Assembly: GCA_946187095.1 (NCBI GenBank)
Contig: CAMHPW010000027.1
Coordinates: 1-10,390 of the forward strand
Origin: an uncultured Clostridia bacterium
Lineage (GTDB): Bacteria; Bacillota; Clostridia; Oscillospirales; Acutalibacteraceae
Reading direction: 5' to 3'
DNA: 10,390 bases
Within the stretch, counting starts at the first letter, position 1. Each line of letters starts with the position of its first letter. The notes under the pieces are model-generated. The model was not told the origin of the DNA, did not search any database, and saw only the letters and a list, made by a program, of their open reading frames with translations. A program made the position numbers and the translations under genes. This document shows, in pieces, positions 1 through 7,916 of the stretch.

Positions 1-52
1 TGATTTTATCATAAAAGCTGGATTTTGTCAATTTTTCAGTAACGGTTTTCAC
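1..52 (-). CDS. 5' end of an unidentified divergent gene (partial, start uncertain)
   Basis: Reading leftward, a well-formed promoter (76-104) and a GGGAGG ribosome site (57-52) precede a frame that stays open to the window edge. The visible peptide from the GTG at 52-50 is MKTVTEKLTKSSFYDKI. That GTG overlaps the ribosome site by one base, so it cannot be the start served by it. The next in-frame candidate is TTG at 31-29, about 20 nt downstream, which is rather far. No ATG is available in any frame. The promoter and ribosome site argue that something is expressed leftward, but about 17 codons do not allow identification. Confidence 0.3.
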   Translation of the reverse strand, partial: MKTVTEKLTKSSFYDKI

Positions 53-75
53 CTCCCAAGAAATTATTTACACTG

Positions 76-104
76 ATTATAACATAATTTTCAGTGATTT
101 ACAA
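76..104 (-). promoter_or_regulatory. Sigma-A promoter firing leftward
   Basis: On the minus strand, TTGTAA (104-99) and TATAAT (81-76) are separated by 17 nt. A TG one base upstream of the -10 gives an extended -10. Transcription would begin near position 69 and give a short leader carrying GGGAGG at 57-52. An inverted pair CACTGA (71-76) / TCAGTG (91-96) brackets the -10 and part of the spacer and could be an operator. Confidence 0.6.
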
Positions 105-120
105 TAGGCTGTCAATATTC

Positions 121-265
121 TTTAAAACTATAAATGAGCAAATTTCAACTTTTTCGTGAAACTGCACAATATCTGAAAGTCCCGACCTCTCCACCACCGC
201 CTGCGGCGACAGCCGCATAGACATTTTTTGTGCAACTTTCAAATTTGCTCATTGATAGCTTTAAA
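121..265. mobile_element. Small palindromic, MITE-like element of 145 bp
   Basis: Positions 121-145 and 265-241 (reverse complement) match at 23 of 25 bases, and the inner 13 bp (133-145 / 241-253) are perfect. The interior contains no plausible gene. It does hold TGCGGCGACAGCCGCATAGA (202-221), which is the reverse complement of a 20-bp stretch in the element at 2313-2555, followed by a GGAGAGGT-type segment that also occurs there. I see no target-site duplication. It lies between the leftward promoter and the amylosucrase promoter. It could instead be a transcribed structured repeat. The inverted-repeat architecture is directly visible, and mobility is inferred. Confidence 0.5.
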
Positions 266-344
266 ATTGTCCGTATCCTTTCTCTCTTATTGAAAATAAA
301 CAAAATTAGAGTGTTAAATTCTATACGGATAAAAGAGGAGAATA

Positions 345-373
345 TTGAAAAAAAGCCTGTTCTGTGATATATT
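345..373 (+). promoter_or_regulatory. Probable promoter of the amylosucrase gene
   Basis: TTGAAA (345-350), a 17-nt spacer and TATATT (368-373) form a reasonable sigma-A promoter. Transcription would begin near 380 and give a leader of about 155 nt before the preferred start at 536. The leader contains a very strong but unused ribosome site at 407-416. Confidence 0.45.
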
Positions 374-535
374 AAACAAAATGAGACCGTGTAAAAAACA
401 ACAATCAAAGGAGGTGTTTTCAGGAAAAATACTGCCATCCGACTTCAGAACAACTTTATGACAATGTATACAGCCGGTCAGGCTGCCATGCCGGAATCCG
501 CTTCAGGTATGGTTAAAAGCAAAGGATGTGTGAAT

Positions 536-2311
536 ATGGAAAATAAATACGAATTCAGAAAACGCTTTGACAGGCATTTCAATGAATTGAAATGGCTCTA
601 TTGTGAATTGTATGACAACGATATGCAGAAATTCAACGATCTCTGTAAAATGATGGAAAAATATTATGATGACCGCAGGGAATCGCTGAAAGACCTTGAC
701 CGCAGTCGTGAACAGAATCCCAAATGGTATCACAGCAATGATATTGTCGGCATGGCATTGTATGTCGATAATTTTGCAGGCGACCTGAAGGGCGTAGCCG
801 AAAAGATCGGTTATCTCAATGAATGCGGTGTGAATTATATACACCTCATGCCGCTTCTGGAAACTTCCAAAGGACACGGTGACGGCGTTACCGATTTCAG
901 AAAAATACAGCCTGAATTGGGTACGATGGATGATCTGCGTGATCTGACGGAGCTTTTTCATCAGAATAACATAAGCTGCTGCCTTGATTTTATGATGAAT
1001 CATACAAGTGATGAACACGCATGGGCAAAGGCTGCCCGAAACGGTGATGCAGATGCAAGAAGCCGTTACTTTTTCTATCATGACCGGGATATCCCAAATG
1101 AATATGAAAAGACCACCCCGGGCACTTTCACGCAGCTTTCAGACGGCTCTGTCGTTATGACTACTTTCTGTCCGTATCAGTGGGATCTGAATTACGCCAA
1201 TCCTGCTGTATTCAATGATATGGCGGAAAATATGCTCTATCTTGCCAATGCAGGCATTGATGTGATCAGACTCGACGCCGTGGCTTATATCTGGAAACAG
1301 CCCGGAACTCAATGCCGCAATCTGCCGCAGGTCCATGCCATTGTACGCATGATGCACATGATATGTGAAATAATTTGTCCGTCTGTACTGTTATTGGGTG
1401 AAGTCAGGATGGAACCGTCAAATGCCGCTCCATACTTTGGTACAGCAGACAAGACAGAATGCGATATGCTTTATCATTTCACGGCTATGTCAGGTATTTG
1501 GAATACGATTGCCACCCGTGATGTAAGGTGTCTGGAACGTCAGATGAAACAAATCTCTGAATTACCGAAAAAAGATGTGTTTCTGAATTATCTCCGCTGT
1601 CATGACGATATCGGCTGGGAACTCGACTATGACTGGCTTCGTACACAAGGAATGGAGCAGACACCTCACAAAAAATTCCTGAGTGACTATTTCATCGGAA
1701 AATTCGAGGGCAGCACTGCCAGAGGAGAACTTTACGGCAGCGATCATGTGTGCGGCACTGTCGCAAGCCTTTGCGGGATTGAGGCAGCTTTGTGGGATAA
1801 TGATGACAAAGCCCTGAAATTTGCCGTCAATGCGGATATCATGCTCCATGCCTATCTGTTCACACAAAGCGGTATCCCTGTCATTTACAGCGGCGATGAA
1901 GTCGGTCAGCTCAATGACTATATGTATCATGCGGATATCCACAAGAAATTCGACAGCCGCCATCTGCACAGGGGTAAATTTGACTGGAAGCTGGCTCTGC
2001 AGCGTGATGACCTGTTTACTTATCAGGGAAAAATATTCCATGCACTGAGAAAGCTGGAAACGATCCGTTCTGAAAATGACGTATTCAAAGCAGATGCGGA
2101 ATTTCGTCCTGCCGCAACAGGCTCCAAAAATGTTCTGGGTATCTACAGAAAATACGGTGATCAGGAGCTGCTTGCCCTGTTCAATTTCTGCGAGGAATAC
2201 CGCCGCATTGACATATACCGCAATTACCAGAACCTTATGACAGGAGAATACATGACAAACAAAGCCATCGAGCTGAAACCTTACGGCTTTATATGGGCGT
2301 TGCTTAAATAA
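536..2311 (+). CDS. Amylosucrase-like GH13 alpha-glucan enzyme
   Basis: Likely a sucrose-using glucosyltransferase (amylosucrase, GH13 subfamily 4) or a close relative acting on alpha-glucosides in the cytoplasm; no signal peptide is visible. With the ATG at 536 the protein has 591 residues. All four GH13 regions are present: DFMMNH (151-156), the nucleophile D247 with R245 in GIDVIRLDAVA, the acid/base E289 in LLGEV, and CHDD (355-358). Amylosucrase-type segments include FAGDLKG, NHTSDEH, QWDLNY, YIWKQ, GIWNTIATR, LRCHDDIGW and DSRHLHR. The loop that reads DGGYAVSxY in characterised amylosucrases is shortened to DGVTDF (116-121), so the subsite tyrosine is missing and exact specificity is open. 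I chose 536 because AAAGGA (521-526) lies 9 nt upstream and homology starts just after it. The ATG at 458 would add 26 residues but has no ribosome site. The gene stands alone and converges on ilvC. Confidence 0.85.
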   Translation: MENKYEFRKRFDRHFNELKWLYCELYDNDMQKFNDLCKMMEKYYDDRRESLKDLDRSREQNPKWYHSNDIVGMALYVDNFAGDLKGVAEKIGYLNECGVNYIHLMPLLETSKGHGDGVTDFRKIQPELGTMDDLRDLTELFHQNNISCCLDFMMNHTSDEHAWAKAARNGDADARSRYFFYHDRDIPNEYEKTTPGTFTQLSDGSVVMTTFCPYQWDLNYANPAVFNDMAENMLYLANAGIDVIRLDAVAYIWKQPGTQCRNLPQVHAIVRMMHMICEIICPSVLLLGEVRMEPSNAAPYFGTADKTECDMLYHFTAMSGIWNTIATRDVRCLERQMKQISELPKKDVFLNYLRCHDDIGWELDYDWLRTQGMEQTPHKKFLSDYFIGKFEGSTARGELYGSDHVCGTVASLCGIEAALWDNDDKALKFAVNADIMLHAYLFTQSGIPVIYSGDEVGQLNDYMYHADIHKKFDSRHLHRGKFDWKLALQRDDLFTYQGKIFHALRKLETIRSENDVFKADAEFRPAATGSKNVLGIYRKYGDQELLALFNFCEEYRRIDIYRNYQNLMTGEYMTNKAIELKPYGFIWALLK

Positions 2312-2312
2312 A
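2304..2312. repeat. Left copy of 9-bp target-site duplication
   Basis: TTAAATAAA immediately precedes the CGTGAG end of the element. It includes the last lysine codon and the TAA stop of the amylosucrase gene. The identical 9 bp recur right after the element at 2556-2564. Confidence 0.75.
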
Positions 2313-2555
2313 CGTGAGTTCGATAGAAAAATTTAGCTTTGTATATCTATGCGGCTGTCGCCGCATTTAACCTCTCCGGCACCGCCGCAAGTGACAGACT
2401 AACGGCAGGGCAAAAAGTCGGCTTGCCTCCCCTGATTTCAGCAGCGAGCCGCTGTCCCGGTACGGTGGCCCGAGCGTAGCGAGGCGGAGAGGTTAATACA
2501 GTCACGAAGTGACTGAACGGATGATTCAAGAAGTCGGAATTTCATCGAACTCACG
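2313..2555. mobile_element. MITE-like non-autonomous element of 243 bp
   Basis: The ends are inverted repeats: CGTGAGTTCGAT (2313-2324) pairs with ATCGAACTCACG (2544-2555), with weaker pairing continuing inward. A perfect 9-bp direct repeat, TTAAATAAA, flanks both ends, which is the signature of transposition. There is no transposase and no plausible gene inside. The interior is GC-richer than its surroundings and nested with further inverted repeats: TTAACCTCTCCG (2367-2378) with CGGAGAGGTTAA (2485-2496), a hairpin TGCGGC-TGTC-GCCGCA (2350-2365), and CAGTCAC-GAA-GTGACTG (2499-2515). As RNA it would fold strongly. It separates the amylosucrase stop codon from the downstream terminator. The parent transposase family is not identified. 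Confidence 0.75.
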
Positions 2556-2564
2556 TTAAATAAA
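2556..2564. repeat. Right copy of 9-bp target-site duplication
   Basis: TTAAATAAA directly follows the CTCACG end of the element and is identical to 2304-2312. Removing 2313-2564 rebuilds an uninterrupted site in which the amylosucrase stop codon is followed about 30 bp later by the terminator hairpin. Confidence 0.75.
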
Positions 2565-2586
2565 CTTTGAAAATCAAAATTCACAT

Positions 2587-2621
2587 AAAAAAGACTGCCG
2601 CAAAGAATTTTTGCGGCAGTC
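2587..2621 (-). terminator. Rho-independent terminator of the ilvBNC operon (also faces amylosucrase)
   Basis: A perfect 12-bp stem, GACTGCCGCAAA (2593-2604) with TTTGCGGCAGTC (2610-2621), has a 5-nt loop. On the minus strand it is followed by six T residues (complement of 2587-2592), a good intrinsic terminator about 110 nt past the ilvC stop. On the plus strand the trailing ATATTTTT is a poorer but possible T-tract, so it may also end the amylosucrase transcript. Confidence 0.85.
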
Positions 2622-2732
2622 ATATTTTTGCATTGTCTCTCAGCAGTAACTGTGAAACATTTTTGTACTCACCCGATTGATGTCACAAAAAAGTCTGTGT
2701 ATGCCATACAGCCAGACCATTATTTGTGCAGA

Positions 2733-4278
<1,546 letters not shown>

Positions 4279-4290
4279 AAAATTTCCTCC

Positions 4291-5910
4291 TTATCGTGAC
4301 GGTGTATTCGGGTGTACATTGCACACAAGCAAAAACGGCTTATTGCTTTTCAGCATTTTTTCGGAATACATTTCGGCTTCTTCATTGGAAGATGCGAATG
4401 CCGATTCAATGCCGTAAGCGGCAGCGATCTTTGCAAAATCGGGCATTTCGTCCAATTCCGTGACGGCGTAACGGCTGTTATAATGGAAATCCTGCAGTTC
4501 ATGCACCATTCCCAGAACGGTGTTACGCATGACGATTATTTTGACATTCAGGTGATTCTGTGCAATCGTTGCCAGCTCATTCATAGACATCTGGAACGCA
4601 CCGTCACCGCATACGGCGATAACATCTCTTGACGGACGGGCAAATTTTGCCCCTACCGCTGCAGGTACGGAATATCCCATCGTACCCATGCCGCCTGATG
4701 TGAAGAATCTGCCGTCCGCTACTTTAAAGCTGTTGGCACACCATATCTGATTCTGTCCTACGTCTGCGACCAAAATGGATTTTTTATCAAGCTGTGCAGA
4801 CAATTTTTCAAGGAATCCCTGCGGTTCGACATAGCCGTCAAATGCCACACGCTTGGGTGCAAGCTCTTTCTTCCAATTTGCGATATCTTCCAGCCACTCT
4901 TTCGGAGCAGTATAGGAAGTTTCCTTCATCATCTGTGCAAGCACGTTTTTCAGATCGCCAACGATCGGAATGGTCGTTTTCATATTCTTGCCTATCTCGG
5001 CAGGATCGATATCGATATGTATAACTCTTGAATTCTTTGCCACCTGATTCGGTGAGGATACCGTTCTGTCACCGACTCTTGCACCGCATAATATGATCAA
5101 ATCAGATTCATTGATCGTTTTATTGGCAGCTTTGATACCGTGAGAGCCTATCATGCCGACATAAAGAGGATCATTGGACGGCATGGAGCCGATCCCCATC
5201 ATTGTCGATACAACAGGGATATTCGTCATCCTTGCAAATTCACGGAGTTTCGGCTTTGCACCTGACGTCAGCACACCGCCGCCTACGCATATCACGGGCT
5301 TTTTCGACTCCGCAAGAGCTTCCATGGCTCTTTTTACCTGCATGGGATGTCCCTGAACGCTCGGCTTATAACCTATGATATTTACTTTTTCGGGATAGAC
5401 AAATTCTTCAATTTCACCCTGCTGAATGTCAACAGGTACGTCTATCAATACAGGTCCCGGTCTGCCGGTATTGGCAATATGAAAAGCCTCTTTGAAAATT
5501 CTCGGCAAATCAGCCGTATTTTTTACCAGATAACTGTGCTTTACGAAAGATTCACAGGCACCTGTAATATCTGCCTCCTGAAATACATCACGTCCCAGCA
5601 GATCGCTTTTGACCTGACCTGTGATCGCAACCATCGGAATGGAATCCATATACGCTGTTGCGATACCCGTGATCATGTTCAAAGCTCCCGGACCTGATGT
5701 GGCAACGCATACACCGACTTTGGAAGTCGCTCTTGCATAGCCGCTTGCGGCGTGTGCGGCATTCTGTTCCTGCCTTACCAAAATTGCTTTTATATCCGTA
5801 TCATAGAGTTTATCGAAAAAAGGGCAGATGACCGCTCCGGGATATCCGAAAAGTATGGAAACACCCTCAGCCTGAAGGCATTTTACCATTATCTCAGCAC
5901 CGCTTATCAT
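4291..5910 (-). CDS. ilvB: Acetolactate synthase large (catalytic) subunit
   Basis: Thiamine-diphosphate enzyme condensing two pyruvates (or pyruvate and 2-oxobutyrate) to acetolactate (or acetohydroxybutyrate), the committed step of branched-chain amino acid synthesis. The protein has 539 residues, slightly short at the C-terminus for the family. The N-terminal domain has FGYPGAV (21-27) and the cofactor-activating E48 in VRQEQNAAHAASGYAR, then ATSGPGALN. The central FAD-type domain has VGGGVLTSGA and GARVGDRT. The C-terminal domain has GGMGTMGYSVPAAVGA and the ThDP/Mg motif starting GDGAFQM (435-441) and ending at N463. Where most enzymes read VRQWQ, this one reads VHELQ (469-473), so the Trp that contacts ALS herbicides is Leu. 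The ATG at 5910 has an AAGGTGGG ribosome site. It is the first gene of ilvBNC. Confidence 0.96.
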   Translation of the reverse strand: MISGAEIMVKCLQAEGVSILFGYPGAVICPFFDKLYDTDIKAILVRQEQNAAHAASGYARATSKVGVCVATSGPGALNMITGIATAYMDSIPMVAITGQVKSDLLGRDVFQEADITGACESFVKHSYLVKNTADLPRIFKEAFHIANTGRPGPVLIDVPVDIQQGEIEEFVYPEKVNIIGYKPSVQGHPMQVKRAMEALAESKKPVICVGGGVLTSGAKPKLREFARMTNIPVVSTMMGIGSMPSNDPLYVGMIGSHGIKAANKTINESDLIILCGARVGDRTVSSPNQVAKNSRVIHIDIDPAEIGKNMKTTIPIVGDLKNVLAQMMKETSYTAPKEWLEDIANWKKELAPKRVAFDGYVEPQGFLEKLSAQLDKKSILVADVGQNQIWCANSFKVADGRFFTSGGMGTMGYSVPAAVGAKFARPSRDVIAVCGDGAFQMSMNELATIAQNHLNVKIIVMRNTVLGMVHELQDFHYNSRYAVTELDEMPDFAKIAAAYGIESAFASSNEEAEMYSEKMLKSNKPFLLVCNVHPNTPSR

Positions 5911-5943
5911 AAAAATCCCACCTTCATCAGAAAATACTCTATC

Positions 5944-5972
5944 ATTATATCATGTAAGTTTTCATAAATCAA
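5944..5972 (-). promoter_or_regulatory. ilvBNC promoter
   Basis: Minus-strand TTGATT (5972-5967), a 17-nt spacer and a consensus TATAAT (5949-5944). Transcription would begin near 5937, leaving a leader of only about 27 nt before the ilvB ATG. There is no room for the T-box or attenuator often seen ahead of ilv genes in Firmicutes, so control would have to act at the promoter. Confidence 0.7.
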
Positions 5973-6002
5973 GGAATACACCGCAATTTTACAAAAAAAT
6001 TT

Positions 6003-6025
6003 CTGAATGACAAAAAATCATTCAG
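6003..6025. repeat. Inverted repeat between divergent promoters (candidate operator)
   Basis: CTGAATGA (6003-6010) and TCATTCAG (6018-6025) are perfect 8-bp arms around an A-rich 7-nt centre. The repeat lies between the leftward ilvB promoter and the rightward promoter at 6038, about 13 bp upstream of the latter's -35. No T-tract follows on either strand, so a terminator is unlikely. A dimeric regulator site is the simplest reading. Confidence 0.4.
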
Positions 6026-6037
6026 GGCAAAATAGAA

Positions 6038-6067
6038 TTGACAATATATAGAAATATGTACTATAAT
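6038..6067 (+). promoter_or_regulatory. Promoter of the flavoprotein-hydrolase-acyltransferase-DUF6320 operon
   Basis: Consensus TTGACA (6038-6043) and consensus TATAAT (6062-6067) with an 18-nt spacer. Transcription would begin near 6074, almost at the AGGAG ribosome site (6077-6081), so the leader is very short. No other convincing promoter is seen before the tRNA promoter at 9890. Confidence 0.75.
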
Positions 6068-6093
6068 TATCCAAAAAGGAGTTTAAAATCAAG

Positions 6094-6957
6094 ATGAAAA
6101 AAGTAATTGTCATAGGTTCGGGACCTGCAGGGATATCCGCTTCCCTGTATCTGCAAAGAAGCGGAACGATTGATACGACAGTTATTTCAAAGGGCATGGG
6201 TGCTTTGGAAAAAGCTGAAAAAATAGAGAATTTTTACGGCTTTGAAACCGCCGTGACGGGGGAAGAACTTCACAGGCGAGGTGTGGAGGGTGCCAGAAAT
6301 TTAGGCGTGGAATTTTTGGAAGAACAGGTCGTTTCACTGAATTTTGACGAGAATTTCAAGCCCGTTGTTGAAACGGATAAAAACAAGTATACGGCAGATG
6401 CCGTATTGCTGGCAACGGGTTCGGCAAGAAAATCCGCCGATATACAGGGCTTGAAGGAATTTGAGGGTAAGGGTGTCAGCTATTGTGCCGTGTGCGATGC
6501 GTTTTTTTACAGAAATAAAGACATTGCCGTTTTGGGAAACGGTGAATATGCCCTTCATGAAGCCCTTGTTTTAGCCGACACTTCAAAATCTGTCACCATG
6601 CTTTCCGACGGCTTTGATGTCAATATAGACATTCCCGAAAATATCAGGGTGATAAAGAAAAAAATCATTTCCGTGAATGGTGAAAGTACCGTTCAGTCGG
6701 TGACTTTTGATGACAGTGAGATTTTGAATATCAGCGGCATATTCGTTGCACTGGGCGTGGCAGGCAGTACGGACTTGGCAAGAAAGATAGGCATTGAAGT
6801 GTCGGATAATAAAATTGTCGTCAATGACGATATGCAGACAAATATACCGTTTATCTTTGCGGCAGGCGACTGCACAGGCGGTATTTTACAGGTATCAAAG
6901 GCAGTTGCGGACGGTGCGAAAGCTGCCCTCGCTATGATAAGATTTTTGAAAAAGTGA
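6094..6957 (+). CDS. Thioredoxin-reductase-like FAD disulfide oxidoreductase
   Basis: A two-domain FAD flavoprotein, probably cytoplasmic, that likely passes electrons to a protein or small disulfide. FAD-binding motifs are GSGPAG (8-13), ATGS (107-110) and AAGDCTGG (256-263). The redox dithiol CAVC (131-134) is in the usual TrxR position. The pyridine-nucleotide motif that normally reads GGGDSAxEEA is GNGEYALHEA (148-157), and the HRRxxxR signature that binds the NADPH phosphate is absent; the matching stretch reads TMLSDGFD. At 287 residues it is shorter than typical TrxR (about 305-320), mostly in that domain. It may use NADH or another donor such as ferredoxin, as reported for ferredoxin-linked FFTR enzymes in clostridia. 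The start has AGGAG 12 nt upstream. It is first in the operon, and the next gene starts 20 nt after its stop. No thioredoxin gene is adjacent. Confidence 0.85.
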   Translation: MKKVIVIGSGPAGISASLYLQRSGTIDTTVISKGMGALEKAEKIENFYGFETAVTGEELHRRGVEGARNLGVEFLEEQVVSLNFDENFKPVVETDKNKYTADAVLLATGSARKSADIQGLKEFEGKGVSYCAVCDAFFYRNKDIAVLGNGEYALHEALVLADTSKSVTMLSDGFDVNIDIPENIRVIKKKIISVNGESTVQSVTFDDSEILNISGIFVALGVAGSTDLARKIGIEVSDNKIVVNDDMQTNIPFIFAAGDCTGGILQVSKAVADGAKAALAMIRFLKK

Positions 6958-6977
6958 TTTTTTAAGGAGATATATCA

Positions 6978-7916
6978 ATGATAGTAAAAAGTGAAGTAGT
7001 CGAGAGAACGATCAGAACGGCACAGCATATCATACACAAAATGCCGCTGGATAATCAGCGTTCAGGGCAGACGGTTTTATTCAATGTGAGAGGTATTCCG
7101 AAGGAAGTGCATTGTGAACCCATCAGCGACCTGAATATGATATCGGAATGGGTGATCCCCGAAGTGCATGATGACAGGAAAATGATCTTTTATATTCACG
7201 GCGGCGGCTATGGCATGGGTGACTTAGCTTCCTCAAGGGCATTGATATCCCCTATTGCCTGTTACTGCGGACTGAAAGCGATTTCATTTGAATACAGGCT
7301 TGCCCCTGAATATCATTTTCCTGCACCCATTGAAGATTGTGCAGAGGCATATCTCTATGTCCTGTCATTAGGCTATGAACCGAAAAATATCGTGATGCTG
7401 GGCGATTCGGCAGGCGGCGGATTGATGTTCGCATTCATGCAGTATATGAAACAGCACCGTTATCCCATGCCATGCTGCGGAGTGGCACTTTCCCCGTGGA
7501 CAGACCTCACCATCACTTCCGAAACGTACAACGAAATGGACAGAGCCGATCCGCTTTTGTCGGCCAATGTCCTTGAAAAGTTTGCAGATGATTATATCGA
7601 TGACGATTCACCGCTTGATCCGCTGATTTCCCCCGTATTCGGCAGCTATGACAAGACTTATCCGCCGATTCTCATACAGGTAGGCGATAAAGAAGTTTTA
7701 TACGGCGATTCGGTCAGAATGAATGAAGTCCTTCAAAAAGGCGGCGTTGACTGCAAACTGGAAGTCTATCCCGATATGTTTCATATATTCCAGCTTTGGA
7801 GAATCAGGGAAGCCGAAATTGCCATCGACTTTATCGATGATTTTATACAAAGCAAATTTTCTCTGAAAGACGGTGAAGAAAAACGTGAAACAGGAGAAAA
7901 ACTGGTACAGGCTTGA
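6978..7916 (+). CDS. HSL-family alpha/beta hydrolase (putative esterase/lipase)
   Basis: A probable carboxylic-ester hydrolase of the hormone-sensitive-lipase family, with no signal peptide or membrane segment. The oxyanion-hole motif HGGG is at 74-77, followed by EYRLAPE (105-111). The nucleophile elbow GDSAG (142-146) supplies S144, and the catalytic histidine is H269 in DMFHIF. The acid lies in VGDKEVLYGDS (235-245): E239 aligns with the usual Asp, while D237 and D244 are alternatives. The 312-residue length is normal for the family. AAGGAG 8 nt before the ATG supports the start. The gene is 20 nt downstream of the flavoprotein gene and its last 44 bp overlap the acyltransferase frame, implying co-translation. 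Substrate unknown; the context suggests an acyl ester handled with the neighbouring acyltransferase. Confidence 0.85.
   Translation: MIVKSEVVERTIRTAQHIIHKMPLDNQRSGQTVLFNVRGIPKEVHCEPISDLNMISEWVIPEVHDDRKMIFYIHGGGYGMGDLASSRALISPIACYCGLKAISFEYRLAPEYHFPAPIEDCAEAYLYVLSLGYEPKNIVMLGDSAGGGLMFAFMQYMKQHRYPMPCCGVALSPWTDLTITSETYNEMDRADPLLSANVLEKFADDYIDDDSPLDPLISPVFGSYDKTYPPILIQVGDKEVLYGDSVRMNEVLQKGGVDCKLEVYPDMFHIFQLWRIREAEIAIDFIDDFIQSKFSLKDGEEKRETGEKLVQA

Noticed and set aside
86..100. CodY-box-like sequence AATTTTCAGTGATTT
   Set aside because: It matches the AATTTTCWGAAAATT consensus at 12 of 15 positions, but the region is AT-rich so such matches arise by chance, and the presence of CodY in this host is unknown.
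503..1081. Long open frame of 192 codons on the minus strand opposite the amylosucrase gene
   Set aside because: It lies fully antisense to a gene with clear GH13 motifs, and its translation shows no recognisable domain. It is a by-product of the codon use of the real gene.
2347..2623. Short minus-strand open frames of about 60 codons inside the 243-bp element
   Set aside because: They cover nested inverted repeats, have no convincing ribosome site and read as low-complexity translations of structured repeat DNA.
5911..5943. T-box riboswitch or leader-peptide attenuator ahead of ilvB
   Set aside because: The promoter lies too close to the start codon, and no specifier stem, T-box sequence or run of Leu/Val/Ile codons is present.
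6003..6025. The 8-bp palindrome as a transcription terminator
   Set aside because: Neither strand has a T-tract after the stem, and no gene ends nearby.
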